From: JAKZSU01 sp047517485
Lineage (GTDB): Bacteria > Pseudomonadota > Alphaproteobacteria > UBA7887
Length of the DNA stretch: 54,128 nt
Reading direction: 5' to 3'
Assembly: GCA_047517485.1 (NCBI GenBank)
Contig: JAKZSU010000070.1
Coordinates: 1 to 54,128, forward strand
Each line of letters opens with the position of its first letter. Within the stretch, counting starts at the first letter, position 1. The translations under genes and the position numbers were made by a program. The notes under the pieces are model-generated. The model had not been told where the DNA came from. It was given only the letters and a program-made list of their open reading frames with translations, and ran no database searches. This document shows, piece after piece, positions 1 to 8,177 of this stretch.

Positions 1-59
1 CGCTCTTCCAGGTCTACGTAGCTGAATAAATTGCCACTGCTTTGATCTCGACCCCGCAT
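1..59 (-). CDS. IS5-family transposase, N-terminal fragment (cut by window edge)
   Basis: Only the first 19 codons are visible, starting at the ATG at 59-57. They read MRGRDQSSGNLFSYVDLEE, the characteristic opening of IS5/IS1182-type DDE transposases (MRG-D-x-SG-LFSYVDLE). A Shine-Dalgarno GGAGG lies 5 nt upstream of the ATG, at 65-69 on the complementary strand. The catalytic DDE residues are outside the window, so intactness cannot be judged. Confidence 0.7.
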   Translation of the reverse strand, partial: MRGRDQSSGNLFSYVDLEE

Positions 60-136
60 GCCATCCTCCATCACTCGAAGGAATCACAGAATCATGTCAC
101 AACTGCAAATGCGAGGACTTTTTCAGCAGCCTGCTA
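1..136 (-). mobile_element. Partial IS5-like insertion sequence, 5' end
   Basis: This is the end of an insertion sequence whose body lies beyond the left window edge. The start of a transposase reads leftward from 59. Outside it, at about 112-136, is a sequence ending TTTTTCAGCAGCCTGCTAG that resembles terminal inverted repeats of IS5/IS1182-type elements as I remember them. The element stops where the palindromic repeat at 137 begins, so it inserted beside or into that repeat. The second terminus and target duplication are out of view, so group assignment and the exact end are inference. Confidence 0.6.
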
Positions 137-297
137 GAGCATTTTCCGACCTAATGGAATCGGTTTGATGGGACAAATTGCCAATTCGCGTGCGTTGCGA
201 CGCTCGGACGATGCGCCGCATCGAACTTCGCGCCGCGCCACCTCGAAATGACAATTTGTCCCATCAAACCGATTCCATTAGGTCGGAAAGTGCTCTA
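137..297. repeat. Palindromic repeat, single-arm form (family A, copy 1)
   Basis: A 161-bp near-perfect inverted repeat. The first ~46 bases (TAGAGCATTTTCCGACC...) return on the opposite strand at the far end with one mismatch in that stretch. The loop holds a core with a small internal palindrome (CGATGCGCCGCATCG) that also occurs in copies 2894-3159 and 8178-8443. Compared with their left arms the core is inverted here. The element starts with TA and ends with TA, as would fit a MITE using TA target sites. It lies between an IS end and the 3' end of a binding-protein gene. Confidence 0.85.
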
Positions 298-302
298 ACC
301 GG

Positions 303-2138
303 TTAGCGCGCGGCGTCGAGGGCGGCGAGCTTGTCCGGATCGACCCACCAGGTGTCGGGATAGCCGAGCCCGTAGCGCGGCGGCGTGGCGGGGCGGCCGA
401 ACTTATTCCAGTAGATCAGACGGAACGAGCGGATATGCCAGTTGGGGATTACATAATGTCCCCACTGCAGAACCCGATCGAGCGCGCGCGTGGTGGCGAC
501 AAGGGTGGCGCGATCGGGCGCCTGGATCAACTGGTCGACCAAGGCGTCGATCGCCGGATCCCTGATCCCGGCGAGATTCTGGCTGCCCTCGATATCGGCC
601 GCGGCGGTGGTCCAGAAATTACGCTGCTCGTTGCCCGGGCTGAGCGACTGGCCGCGGCTGGAGACCACGACATCAAAATCGAATTGGTCGAGGCGATTCT
701 GATATTGTGCCGGATCGACGGTGCGAATGCGCGCATCGACGCCGAGGCGTTCGAGATTCTTGACCACCGGGCCGACGATGCGCTCGAAGGCCGGCGCGAC
801 CAGGAGAAATTCGATTTTAAAGACCTCGCCGCTGGTCGCATTGGTGAGAGCGCCATCGCGAATTTCCCAACCGGCGTCCTGAAGCAGCGTCTTGGCGGCG
901 CGCAAATTACCGCGAATGTTTCCCGATCCGTCGGTCGCGGGCGGCTGGTAAGCGACGGTGAAGACCTCGTCGGGAATATTGCCGCGGTGGGCTTCGAGAA
1001 TTACAAGCTCCTGGCCTTCGGGTAATCCGTTGGCGGCGAGCTCGGTATTGGAGAAATAGCTGCGGGTGCGGGTGTATTGACCGTAGAACAGGTTGGCGTT
1101 GGTCCATTCGAAATCGAAGGCATAGGCGAGCGCCTGACGCACCGCCGGATCGGCGAATTTAGCGCGCCGCGTATTGAACCAGAAGCCTTGCATGCCGGTG
1201 GGAATTTCGTGGTCGATGAGCTCCTTGACCATCCGCCCCTCGGCGACGGCGGGGAGGTCGTAGGCGGTCGCCCATTCTTTCGAATTATTCTCGACCCGGA
1301 AGTCGAACTCGCGCGCTTTCAGCGCCTCGATCGCCACCGTGGCGTCGCGATAATAATCATAGCGGATGGTGTCGATGTTGTGGCGGCCGCGGTTGATCGG
1401 CAGGTCGCGGCCCCAGTAATCAGCGACCCGTTCCAAGGTGATCGACCGGCCCGGCTCGAGCGCGGCGATGCGGTACGGGCCGGAGCCGAGCGGCGGCTCT
1501 AGAGTGGTCGCGGCGAAATCGTGCTCGGCCCAGTAATGCTTGGGCAGGATAGAGATTTGGCCGACGATCAGCGGTAATTCCTGGTTGGTGGTATCGCCGA
1601 AGGTAAAGCGGACGGTGCGCGGACCGGTGGCCTCGACGGCGGAGACGTCGGCGTAGTATTGGCGGAAGAACGGGTTGCCCTTGGTGGTCAGCGCCTCGAA
1701 GGTCCAGATTACGTCGTCGACGGTAACCGGCACGCCGTCGTGCCAGCGCGCTTCCTCGCGCAGGGTGAAGGCGACCCACGAGCGGTCGGCGGGCATGTCT
1801 ATGCTCTCGACCAGCAAGCCATATTCGGTGAACGGCTCGTCGGACGAGTTCGACAAGAGCGAATCGTAAATCTGCGTCGACCCGGCGCCGGCGACACCCT
1901 TGAGGATCCAAGGGTTCAGGCTGTCGAATGTGCCGATCGCCGCGAGCTTGATCGAACCGCCCTTGGGCGCGTTGGGGTCGGCATAGTCGAAGTGCGCGAA
2001 ATCGGGGGCGTATTTGACGTCGCCGAACATCGACAGCGCGTGCGCGCCGACAAGATCCTCGGCGGCGATTGCGGGGGCGGCGAGGCCGCAATGCGCCAGC
2101 GCGATGGCGGCAACGAGGCGGCGGGTCGAATACGTCAT
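303..2138 (-). CDS. ABC transporter substrate-binding protein, family 5 (YejA-like)
   Basis: A 611-residue periplasmic solute-binding protein of the oligopeptide/nickel family (SBP_bac_5). It opens with a Sec signal (MTYSTRRLVAAIALAHCGLA, cleavage likely near AIAAED). The mature protein has typical family features: an early SIKLAAIGTFDSLNPW segment, EARWHDGVPVTVDDVIWTFE, and a C-terminal NWHIRSFRLIYWNKFGRP region. Full length and the C-terminal motif resemble the YejA subgroup that feeds YejBEF-type peptide/microcin C importers. No permease or ATPase genes are adjacent, so its transporter partners are either encoded elsewhere or separated by the IS insertion. Substrate is not determinable from sequence. 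Confidence 0.85.
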   Translation of the reverse strand: MTYSTRRLVAAIALAHCGLAAPAIAAEDLVGAHALSMFGDVKYAPDFAHFDYADPNAPKGGSIKLAAIGTFDSLNPWILKGVAGAGSTQIYDSLLSNSSDEPFTEYGLLVESIDMPADRSWVAFTLREEARWHDGVPVTVDDVIWTFEALTTKGNPFFRQYYADVSAVEATGPRTVRFTFGDTTNQELPLIVGQISILPKHYWAEHDFAATTLEPPLGSGPYRIAALEPGRSITLERVADYWGRDLPINRGRHNIDTIRYDYYRDATVAIEALKAREFDFRVENNSKEWATAYDLPAVAEGRMVKELIDHEIPTGMQGFWFNTRRAKFADPAVRQALAYAFDFEWTNANLFYGQYTRTRSYFSNTELAANGLPEGQELVILEAHRGNIPDEVFTVAYQPPATDGSGNIRGNLRAAKTLLQDAGWEIRDGALTNATSGEVFKIEFLLVAPAFERIVGPVVKNLERLGVDARIRTVDPAQYQNRLDQFDFDVVVSSRGQSLSPGNEQRNFWTTAAADIEGSQNLAGIRDPAIDALVDQLIQAPDRATLVATTRALDRVLQWGHYVIPNWHIRSFRLIYWNKFGRPATPPRYGLGYPDTWWVDPDKLAALDAAR

Positions 2139-2268
2139 GGGTGCTCCCCTTATCGGATCTCGATAGAATCAGAGATTCGGGAGCAACACCATGCGGTTCA
2201 AGAGCGTCGGGCGCAAGAGTTGTGCGACCGCGCGCAATCGTGATCGGCCGCGAGTCGGGCAGATAGGG

Positions 2269-2835
2269 CTATTCGAGCGGCGCCGGCGTGTCCGACGCGG
2301 CGCGGAGAAAGGCGATGACCGCGGCACGATCGTCGCCGCTCTTGAGTCCGGGAAACGCCATTTTGGTGCCCGGGCTGTATTCCTTGGGCTTGGTGAGGAA
2401 GGCGTCGAGCGAGGCATAATCCCAGACCCCGCCTTTATCGACCAAGCCGCCCGAATATTTGAAATCGCCGTGCCGCGCCTTGGTCGCGCCGACCACGTCC
2501 CACAGATTGGGGCCGATCTTATGCGCGCCGCCTTGTTCGGTGCCGTGACACGCCTTGCATTTCTTGAACAGTTTCTCACCACGGCCAAGATCGGCGGCGC
2601 CGACGAGCGCCGCGATGTCGACAGTCGCCGCGCCACTTTCGGCGCCGGCTTCGTCCGATTCGCCCGCGACCGCATCCGCGTCGGGCTCGACCATGGAGGC
2701 GGCGGCGAGATAGACCGGCGTGCTCTCTTCTTGATGGCCGAAAATCACCTCGGTGACAAAGCCCAGGCTAAGCAGGACCAGGATCGAAAAGAGCCCCGCG
2801 CCGACGATCTTGTTGGTCTCGTTGGTGTATTTCAC
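2269..2835 (-). CDS. Membrane-anchored cytochrome c (c2/CycM-like)
   Basis: A class I cytochrome c of 188 residues tethered by an uncleaved N-terminal helix (VGAGLFSILVLLSLGFVTEVIF). A poorly conserved linker rich in Ala and Glu follows, then the haem domain with CKACHG for covalent haem attachment and a distal Met in the GTKMAFPG motif near the C-terminus. Such anchored cytochromes carry electrons between the bc1 complex and terminal oxidases at the periplasmic face. I chose the GTG at 2835 because it gives a short N-in tail before the membrane helix; a TTG at 2874 would add 13 unlikely residues. Its neighbour kdsB is divergent, with a palindromic repeat between them. Confidence 0.85.
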   Translation of the reverse strand: MKYTNETNKIVGAGLFSILVLLSLGFVTEVIFGHQEESTPVYLAAASMVEPDADAVAGESDEAGAESGAATVDIAALVGAADLGRGEKLFKKCKACHGTEQGGAHKIGPNLWDVVGATKARHGDFKYSGGLVDKGGVWDYASLDAFLTKPKEYSPGTKMAFPGLKSGDDRAAVIAFLRAASDTPAPLE

Positions 2836-2893
2836 GTGTCCGCGTCCTGCTTTCGGCGCCACCAAACGCGACAATGGGCGGTGGCGCGCAAAT

Positions 2894-3159
2894 TAGAGCA
2901 CATTCCGACCTAATGGAATCGGTTTGATGGGGCAAATTGGCTTGTCGAGTAGGCGCGGCGTGAAGGGCGATGCGGCGCATCGTCCGAACGTCGCAACGCA
3001 CGCGACAAGCCAATTTGCCCCACCGGAGGCCAAGCTCCCGCGGTCCCTGGCGTCGTTGCGCGGCTTGCCCGATGCACACACATCGCGCGGCACCGCGCGC
3101 CTAGCCAGGGACCGCGGGAGCTTGGTCAAACCGACCCCATTAGGTCGGAAAATGCTCTA
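2894..3159. repeat. Y-shaped palindromic repeat (family A, copy 2, 266 bp)
   Basis: An outer inverted repeat (2894-2927 with its complement ending at 3159) encloses two separate hairpins. Hairpin A has a perfect 20-bp stem, 2928-2947 with 3003-3022. Hairpin B has a perfect 21-bp stem, 3030-3050 with 3105-3125. A short CCGGAGG linker joins them, so a single strand could fold into a three-way junction. The two loops are themselves similar in inverted orientation and contain the GATGCGGCGCATC core. Same length and layout as 8178-8443. It lies between the divergent cytochrome c and kdsB genes, filling most of the 404-bp gap. Confidence 0.9.
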
Positions 3160-3227
3160 GTGGCTATGATGTCGCTACTTCAACACCTATAAGCTGCCCG
3201 CGAACATGCAAGAGCTAGAGACATTTT

Positions 3228-3232
3228 GGAGG
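3228..3232 (+). promoter_or_regulatory. Strong ribosome binding site for kdsB (TTG start)
   Basis: GGAGG sits 7 nt before the TTG at 3240, in TTTTGGAGGAAAAAAGTTG. There is no in-frame ATG at a sensible position, so this site decides the start of kdsB as a TTG codon. Confidence 0.8.
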
Positions 3233-3239
3233 AAAAAAG

Positions 3240-4001
3240 TTGCCGCCCAAGATTCGGACATTGGTCTTGATTCCGGCGCGTCAGGCCTCGACGCGCCTGG
3301 CCGACAAGGTGCTCGCCGATATCCACGGCGAGGCGATGATCGTGCATGTCTGGCGCCGCGCGACCGAGGCGGCGGTCGGTGACGTTGTGGTGGCGTGCGA
3401 TACCCCGGCGATCGCGGCGGCGGTCGAGGCGGCGGGCGGGCGGGCGCACCTGACACGGCCCGATCATCCCTCGGGATCGGACCGAATTTTCGAAGCCTTG
3501 TGCGCCATCGATCCGAATCGCGAAGTCGAGCGCGTGGTCAATGTGCAGGGCGATCTTCCAACCATAGAGGCGGCAAGCATTCGCGCGGCGATCGATCTGC
3601 TCGACGACGACGCCGTCGATATCGCCACCATCGCCGCCGAAATCCGTGACGACGACGAGCGGACGAACCCCAACGTGGTGAAGATTATCGCCGGATTCGC
3701 GGCCGGCGCCGGCCGCGCCCGGGCGTTGGCGTTTACCCGCGCGACCGCGCCATCGGGCGACGGCCCGCTCTACCATCACATCGGGCTTTATGCCTATCGC
3801 CGAGCGGCGCTCGAACGCTTCGTCGCGCTGGCGCCGAGCCCGTTGGAGCGGCGTGAAAAGCTCGAACAATTGCGCGCGCTCGACGCCGGCATGCGGATCG
3901 ACGTGGCGCTCGTTGACACGGTGCCGCTCGGCGTCGACACTGCCGCCGACCTCGACCGCGCACGAGACTTGCTCGCGCCTTCTCCCGAGTCCCCATCATG
4001 A
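3240..4001 (+). CDS. kdsB: 3-deoxy-manno-octulosonate cytidylyltransferase
   Basis: Activates KDO with CTP to CMP-KDO for lipid A inner-core assembly in the cytoplasm. The 253-residue length matches the family. The nucleotide-binding start LVLIPARQASTRLADKVL and the metal/substrate motifs RPDHPSGSDRIFEAL and VVNVQGDLPTIEAASI are intact, and the C-terminal LEQLRALDAGMRIDVALVDT helix region is typical. The start is TTG with a strong GGAGG. The stop overlaps the start of pheA by 4 bp (ATGA), so the two are likely translationally coupled. Its presence implies an LPS-bearing outer membrane. Confidence 0.96.
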   Translation: MPPKIRTLVLIPARQASTRLADKVLADIHGEAMIVHVWRRATEAAVGDVVVACDTPAIAAAVEAAGGRAHLTRPDHPSGSDRIFEALCAIDPNREVERVVNVQGDLPTIEAASIRAAIDLLDDDAVDIATIAAEIRDDDERTNPNVVKIIAGFAAGAGRARALAFTRATAPSGDGPLYHHIGLYAYRRAALERFVALAPSPLERREKLEQLRALDAGMRIDVALVDTVPLGVDTAADLDRARDLLAPSPESPS

Positions 4002-4846
4002 GCAACAAGCATATCGCCTTCCAGGGCCTTCCCGGCGCCTATTCGGACATGGCGTGCCGTGCCGCGTTCGCCGACCGCGAACCGCTGCCGTGCGAGACTT
4101 TCGAGGACGCCTTCGCCGCGGTCGAGCACGGCCAGGCGGCGCTCGGCATGATCCCGGTGGAGAATTCGATCGCCGGGCGGGTGGCCGATATCCATCATTT
4201 GTTGCCGGACTCGGGGCTGCATATCGTGGCGGAGTATTTCCACCGGGTGCAACACCAGTTGCTCGGTCTGCCGGGCACCAAGATCGCCGATCTGCGCACC
4301 GTGCACAGCCATGTGCACGCGCTCGCCCAGTGCCGCAAGATGATCCGCGAACTCGATCTCGCGCCCATGGTCGAGGCGGATACCGCGGGCTCGGCGTCGG
4401 AGATCGCCAATCGCGGCGACGCCAGCCAGGCAGCGATCGCCTCGTCGCTGGCGGCGGAGATTTATGGCCTGGAGATTCTCAAGGCGGATATCGAGGACGC
4501 CGAGCACAACACCACCCGTTTTTTGGTGATGGCGCGCGACGCCCAGGACGCCGACCCCGACGACGGACCGGTGATCACCAGTTTCGTGTTCAAGGTGCGC
4601 CACATACCGGCGGCGCTCTACAAAGCGCTCGGCGGGTTCGCCACCAATGGCGTCAATATCCTTCGGCTGGAAAGCTATATGCTCGGCGGTTCGTTCGTCT
4701 CGGCGCAGTTCTATTGCGATATCGCCGGCCATCCGACTCACGAGCCGGTGCGTCTCGCGCTCGAGGAACTAGGTTTTTTCTCGCGTTCGGTAACAATTTT
4801 GGGGGTCTACCCAGCGCATCCGTTTCGCCTGAGCGAAACCTCTTAA
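3998..4846 (+). CDS. pheA: Prephenate dehydratase
   Basis: Converts prephenate to phenylpyruvate in phenylalanine synthesis. This is the monofunctional 282-residue form without a chorismate mutase domain, as usual in alphaproteobacteria. The catalytic PDT domain (about 1-180) starts IAFQGLPGAYSDMACR and carries the NTTRFLV motif around residue 168. A C-terminal ACT domain (about 190-275) holds the ESYMLGGSF segment that binds phenylalanine for feedback inhibition. It overlaps kdsB by 4 bp, and its stop is followed immediately by a hairpin. Confidence 0.95.
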   Translation: MSNKHIAFQGLPGAYSDMACRAAFADREPLPCETFEDAFAAVEHGQAALGMIPVENSIAGRVADIHHLLPDSGLHIVAEYFHRVQHQLLGLPGTKIADLRTVHSHVHALAQCRKMIRELDLAPMVEADTAGSASEIANRGDASQAAIASSLAAEIYGLEILKADIEDAEHNTTRFLVMARDAQDADPDDGPVITSFVFKVRHIPAALYKALGGFATNGVNILRLESYMLGGSFVSAQFYCDIAGHPTHEPVRLALEELGFFSRSVTILGVYPAHPFRLSETS

Positions 4847-4886
4847 CATCGACCTCCGAAGAGCGTTGCTCCTCGTAGGTCGATGT
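4846..4886 (+). terminator. Hairpin after pheA
   Basis: A perfect 10-bp stem (ACATCGACCT with AGGTCGATGT) starts at the pheA stop codon, with a second imperfect stem inside. It lacks a clear T-tract and runs directly into the repeat unit at 4887, so it may be part of that repeat rather than a classical intrinsic terminator. Confidence 0.5.
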
Positions 4887-4967
4887 GCGTTCAAACGCCA
4901 CGCAGGCTTGCCTCGCATAAGCTCGGGCGCGCGGCCGCGCTTGCCACCCTGCTGCGCAGGGTGGTTT
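4887..4967. repeat. Repeat family B, copy 1, with terminator-like hairpin
   Basis: A unit beginning GCGTTCAAACGCCACGCAGG and ending in GCGCTTGCC (4887-4945) is nearly identical to three units at 20898-21174. It is followed by a hairpin, stem CCACCCTGC (4944-4952) with GCAGGGTGG (4956-4964) and then TTT. It lies in the 129-bp gap between the convergent genes pheA and nudC, where it could end transcription from pheA. Confidence 0.8.
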
Positions 4968-4975
4968 GCGATCGG

Positions 4976-5893
4976 TTATGCGCGGTCGAACAGCCAGTCG
5001 TCGACCAGGTGGCGGGCGATCGAATCCTTGCGCGGCAGGCGAAATGTCTCGTTTTCCGGCGAAGCGAGCAGAGCGTCGCGGCTGTACCAGGCGGCGGTCT
5101 CCAGCTCCTCGGTATCGACAGCGATGTGCAGATCGCGCGCCTCGGCGTGGAAGCCGAGCATGATCGAGGCGGGAAACGGCCACGGCTGCGACGAGTGATA
5201 GCGCGGGGTGTCGACGGTAACCCCGGCTTCCTCGAAGATTTCGCGGGCCACCGCTTCCTCGAGGCTTTTGCCGGGCTCGACGAAGCCGGCGAGGGTGGAG
5301 TGCATCCCGGCGGGCCATATTTTCTGCCGCCCGAGCAGGCATTGATCGCCGTGGGTGACCAGCATGATCACCGCCGGATCGGTCCGCGGAAAGTGGGAGA
5401 CGCCGCATGACGTGTCGGTGCATTGGCGCACATGACCGCCCTGGGCCAGCGCCGCCGGGCTGCCGCACACGCCGCAAAACCGGTGGCGTTTATGCCAGTA
5501 CACCAGGCCCCGGGCGTAGGCCATGATGGCGCCGTCGGTGCGCCCGAGCAGCGGGCCGATGGCGCGCAGATCGAGAAATTCGCCAACCCCGGCGAACGGC
5601 GGCTCAGTCTCGGGCGTCTCGAGATGCGACACGTCGACGGAGAAATGGGCGATATCGCCGGCCATGCCGAGCAGCGCCCAGGTCTCGGGTTCGGCGAGCA
5701 GGCGGCGCGCGGCGTCGCCGGTGTGCCACACCGGGCCCGGCGCCGCGGGATCGGCGATCAGATGTTTGTAGCGCCACAGCGCGAGCACGCGGCTGTCGGG
5801 CGCCGCGCGCAAACGGTCGAGCGCGCCGTCGTCGCGGCGCAGCGCGTCATCACGGGTAAGCGGCATCCCGCTGTAATAATTCGCTGCAGGCAT
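4976..5893 (-). CDS. nudC: NAD(+) diphosphatase (NudC-type Nudix hydrolase)
   Basis: Hydrolyses NADH/NAD to NMNH and AMP and, in studied homologues, removes NAD caps from RNA. The 305-residue protein has the family order: N-terminal NudC-like domain, a zinc-ribbon (FCGVCGSPAAL then QCTDTSCGVSHFPRTDP), then the Nudix box GFVEPGKSLEEAVAREIFEE, and a C-terminal MLGFHAEA segment matching the NudC-specific region downstream of the box. I chose ATG 5893 (MPAANYYSG). The open frame extends further upstream, but that part overlaps the SRP RNA gene and looks non-coding. Confidence 0.92.
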   Translation of the reverse strand: MPAANYYSGMPLTRDDALRRDDGALDRLRAAPDSRVLALWRYKHLIADPAAPGPVWHTGDAARRLLAEPETWALLGMAGDIAHFSVDVSHLETPETEPPFAGVGEFLDLRAIGPLLGRTDGAIMAYARGLVYWHKRHRFCGVCGSPAALAQGGHVRQCTDTSCGVSHFPRTDPAVIMLVTHGDQCLLGRQKIWPAGMHSTLAGFVEPGKSLEEAVAREIFEEAGVTVDTPRYHSSQPWPFPASIMLGFHAEARDLHIAVDTEELETAAWYSRDALLASPENETFRLPRKDSIARHLVDDWLFDRA

Positions 5894-5945
5894 GGTTATT
5901 CTCCGAATCTCGCACCCATTATAGCGTCCAGCGCCAGCCGGTGTC

Positions 5946-5974
5946 TTGCCCTGGCGCGCATGATCGCCGATATT
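5946..5974 (+). promoter_or_regulatory. Possible sigma-70 promoter for the SRP RNA
   Basis: TTGCCC at 5946-5951, a 17-nt spacer and GATATT at 5969-5974 would place transcription start about 7 nt further, at the first G of the SRP RNA helix (5981). The fit to consensus is moderate; the position is what makes it attractive. Confidence 0.4.
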
Positions 5975-5980
5975 GGGCGC

Positions 5981-6076
5981 GGGAGGCTGGCCGCGGACGG
6001 GCCCCTCGCCAACCCGGTCAGATCCGGAAGGAAGCAGCCGTAACGAGACCGGCACGGGTTGTCGGTCAGTCTCCCA
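5981..6076 (+). ncRNA. ffs: Signal recognition particle RNA, small bacterial type (4.5S)
   Basis: The diagnostic apical Ffh-binding loop GGTCAGATCCGGAAGGAAGC is at 6016-6035. The ends pair: GGGAGGCTGGCCG at 5981 with CGGTCAGTCTCCC ending at 6075, including G-U pairs. This gives a ~95-nt hairpin RNA that with Ffh targets membrane proteins to SecYEG. An outer GGGCGCGGG/CCCGTGCCC pairing (5975-5983 with 6077-6085) means true ends could be a few bases wider. The position directly before dnaX is common in alphaproteobacteria. Confidence 0.93.
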
Positions 6077-6107
6077 CCCGTGCCCGCAATAGCAGCCCAA
6101 TCCAGCG

Positions 6108-7841
6108 ATGAACGACCGGCCCGACACTTCAACGCCTGCTGACGCCACAGCCTTCGGGGGCTATCGCGTATTGGCGCGCAAATACCGCCCGACGGTGCTC
6201 GGCGATCTGATCGGCCAGGAAACCTTGATCCGCACCTTGCGCAACGCGTTCGAGTCGGGGCGGCTGGCGCATGCCTTTCTGCTCACCGGGGTGCGCGGCA
6301 TCGGCAAGACGACGACGGCGCGGATTATCGCCCGCGCGCTCAATTGCACCGGCGCCGACGACAAAACCGAGGCCCCGGTCGCCGAGCCGTGCGGGGTGTG
6401 CGCCAATTGCCTGGCGATCGCCGCCGACCGCCATGTCGACGTGCTGGAAATGGACGCGGCGAGCCGCACCGGGGTCGACGATATCCGCGAGATCATCGAC
6501 AGCGTGCGCTATGCGCCGAGCAGCGGCCGCTTCAAGGTCTACATCATCGACGAAGTCCACATGCTGTCGACCAACGCGTTCAACGCGCTGCTCAAGACCC
6601 TTGAGGAGCCGCCGGCGCATGTGAAATTCGTCTTCGCCACCACCGAAGTGCGCAAAATACCGGTCACCGTGTTGTCGCGCTGCCAGCGCTTCGATTTGCG
6701 CCGCGTCGATGCGGCGCAACTGGCGAGCCATTTCTCGGCGATCGCCAAGAAGGAAAGCGCCGCGGCCGAAGACGGCGCACTGGCGCTGATCGCGCGTGCT
6801 GCCGACGGCTCGGTACGCGACGGCCTGTCGCTGCTCGACCAGGCGATCGGCGACGCCGCCGGGGCGACGATCACCGAGGTCCAGGTGCGCGACATGCTGG
6901 GTCTGGCGGACCGGGTGCGGGTGTTCGATCTGTTGCAGGCGGTGCTCGGCGGCAAGCTGGCCGAGGCGCTGGATCTGCTGGCCGAGCAGTATCGCGCCGG
7001 CGCCGACCCGGTGATCGTGCTGCAGGATTTGCTCGAACTGACCCATTGGCTGACCCGGGTCAAGATCACTCCCGAGGCGGCGCGCGACCCCGGCCTGCCC
7101 GAGGCCGAACGGGTGCGCGGCGGCGAGATGGCGGAACGCTTGGGCGTACCCGAGCTCAGCCGCTGCTGGCAATTGTTGCTCAAAGGTCTCAAGGAGACGC
7201 AGATGGCGCCGGCGCCGCTGGAATCGGCGGAAATGGTGCTGGTGCGCCTCGCCCATGCGTCGGACCTGCCGAGCCCGGCCGAGCTAGTGCGGAGCCTGAC
7301 CGATAACCCGGCACCGGCCACCGCCGGCGGGGCGCCGCCACCGGTGCCGCCACCTTCGGGTGGCCCGGCGGCCATTGCCGCGGTGGCGCCCGAGCCGGCG
7401 ACCGATCCGGCGGCGGCGCCGCGCGCCCAGGCCGCGCCGCGGAATTTTGCCGCCGCGGTTCGCCTGTTCGACGAACGCCGCGAAGCCATTTTGTTCGCCC
7501 ATTTGACCAACGACGTGCATTTGGTCGCCTATCAGCCCGGACGCATCGAAGTGCGACCCGGGCCGGCGGCGCCCGCCGATCTGGCGGCGCGGGTCAGCCA
7601 ACGCTTGAGCGACTGGACCGCCGAGCGCTGGGTGGTGGTGGTGGTGTCGAACGAGGACGGCGCGGCCACCTTGGCGGAACAGGCCGACGCGGATCGGGCG
7701 CGCCAGATCGAGGCGGCGCGACGCGATCCCTTGGTCGACGAAATCATGACCGCGTTCAGCGGCGCGGCGATTAGCGAAGTGCGCCAGATCGGCGCCACCC
7801 ATAAAGACAAAACCGACCCCGACGACGGTGCGCAGGAGTAG
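6108..7841 (+). CDS. dnaX: DNA polymerase III subunits gamma/tau
   Basis: The clamp-loader ATPase that loads the beta sliding clamp. 577 residues. Starting at MNDRPDTSTP, the AAA+ domain opens YRVLARKYRPTVLGDLIGQE, then Walker A GVRGIGKTTTAR, a zinc-binding insertion with CGVCANC, Walker B IIDEVHML, sensor-1 ATTEVRKIPVTVLSRCQRFD and a clamp-loader domain III. A Pro/Ala-rich linker (about 405-445) leads to a tau-like C-terminal domain that would bind the polymerase. It starts 32 bp after the SRP RNA and is followed by ybaB and recR. I did not establish a frameshift site for a separate gamma form. Confidence 0.96.
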   Translation: MNDRPDTSTPADATAFGGYRVLARKYRPTVLGDLIGQETLIRTLRNAFESGRLAHAFLLTGVRGIGKTTTARIIARALNCTGADDKTEAPVAEPCGVCANCLAIAADRHVDVLEMDAASRTGVDDIREIIDSVRYAPSSGRFKVYIIDEVHMLSTNAFNALLKTLEEPPAHVKFVFATTEVRKIPVTVLSRCQRFDLRRVDAAQLASHFSAIAKKESAAAEDGALALIARAADGSVRDGLSLLDQAIGDAAGATITEVQVRDMLGLADRVRVFDLLQAVLGGKLAEALDLLAEQYRAGADPVIVLQDLLELTHWLTRVKITPEAARDPGLPEAERVRGGEMAERLGVPELSRCWQLLLKGLKETQMAPAPLESAEMVLVRLAHASDLPSPAELVRSLTDNPAPATAGGAPPPVPPPSGGPAAIAAVAPEPATDPAAAPRAQAAPRNFAAAVRLFDERREAILFAHLTNDVHLVAYQPGRIEVRPGPAAPADLAARVSQRLSDWTAERWVVVVVSNEDGAATLAEQADADRARQIEAARRDPLVDEIMTAFSGAAISEVRQIGATHKDKTDPDDGAQE

Positions 7842-7848
7842 GAATCGC

Positions 7849-8169
7849 ATGAAAAATCTCGGCAATTTGATGAAACAAGCCCAGCAGATGCAGGCCAAGG
7901 TCGAGCAGATGCAGGCGGACCTGGCCGAGCTGGAAGTCGAGGGCAGCGCCGGCGCCGGGATGGTGACCGCGGTGATGACCGGCAAGGGCGAGTTGAAACG
8001 GCTCAAGATCGATCCGTCACTGGTCGATCCCGGCGAAGTCGAGGTGCTCGAAGACCTGATCGTCGCCGCCTGCGCCGATGCCAAGGCCAAGTCGGAAAGC
8101 CACGCGGCGGAGCAAATGAGCAAGATTACCGGCGACCTGCCGCTGCCACCCGGCATGAAGCTGTTTTAA
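7849..8169 (+). CDS. YbaB/EbfC nucleoid-associated protein
   Basis: A small (106-residue) dimeric DNA-binding protein of the YbaB family. It starts with a long N-terminal helix (MKNLGNLMKQAQQMQAKVEQ), then the beta-sheet region with the conserved GAGMVTAVMTGKGELKRLKIDPSL, and ends LPLPPGMKLF, the usual C-terminus. ATG 7849 is preferred over an in-frame ATG 21 nt upstream because that one overlaps the dnaX stop and the preferred site has GGAG at 7835-7838. The dnaX-ybaB-recR order is widespread and links it to chromosome maintenance; its exact role is not settled. Confidence 0.93.
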   Translation: MKNLGNLMKQAQQMQAKVEQMQADLAELEVEGSAGAGMVTAVMTGKGELKRLKIDPSLVDPGEVEVLEDLIVAACADAKAKSESHAAEQMSKITGDLPLPPGMKLF

Positions 8170-8177
8170 CCAGGCAC

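Noticed and set aside
2893..3160. 78-codon open frames on both strands of the palindromic element, similar to those at 8177-8444
   Set aside because: They exist because the palindrome is GC-rich and reads alike on both strands; they have no ribosome binding site and their similarity is explained by the shared DNA element.
5894..6148. N-terminal extension of NudC through the SRP RNA region
   Set aside because: The 85 extra codons are antisense to the structured SRP RNA and resemble no NudC N-terminus; ATG 5893 matches the family.
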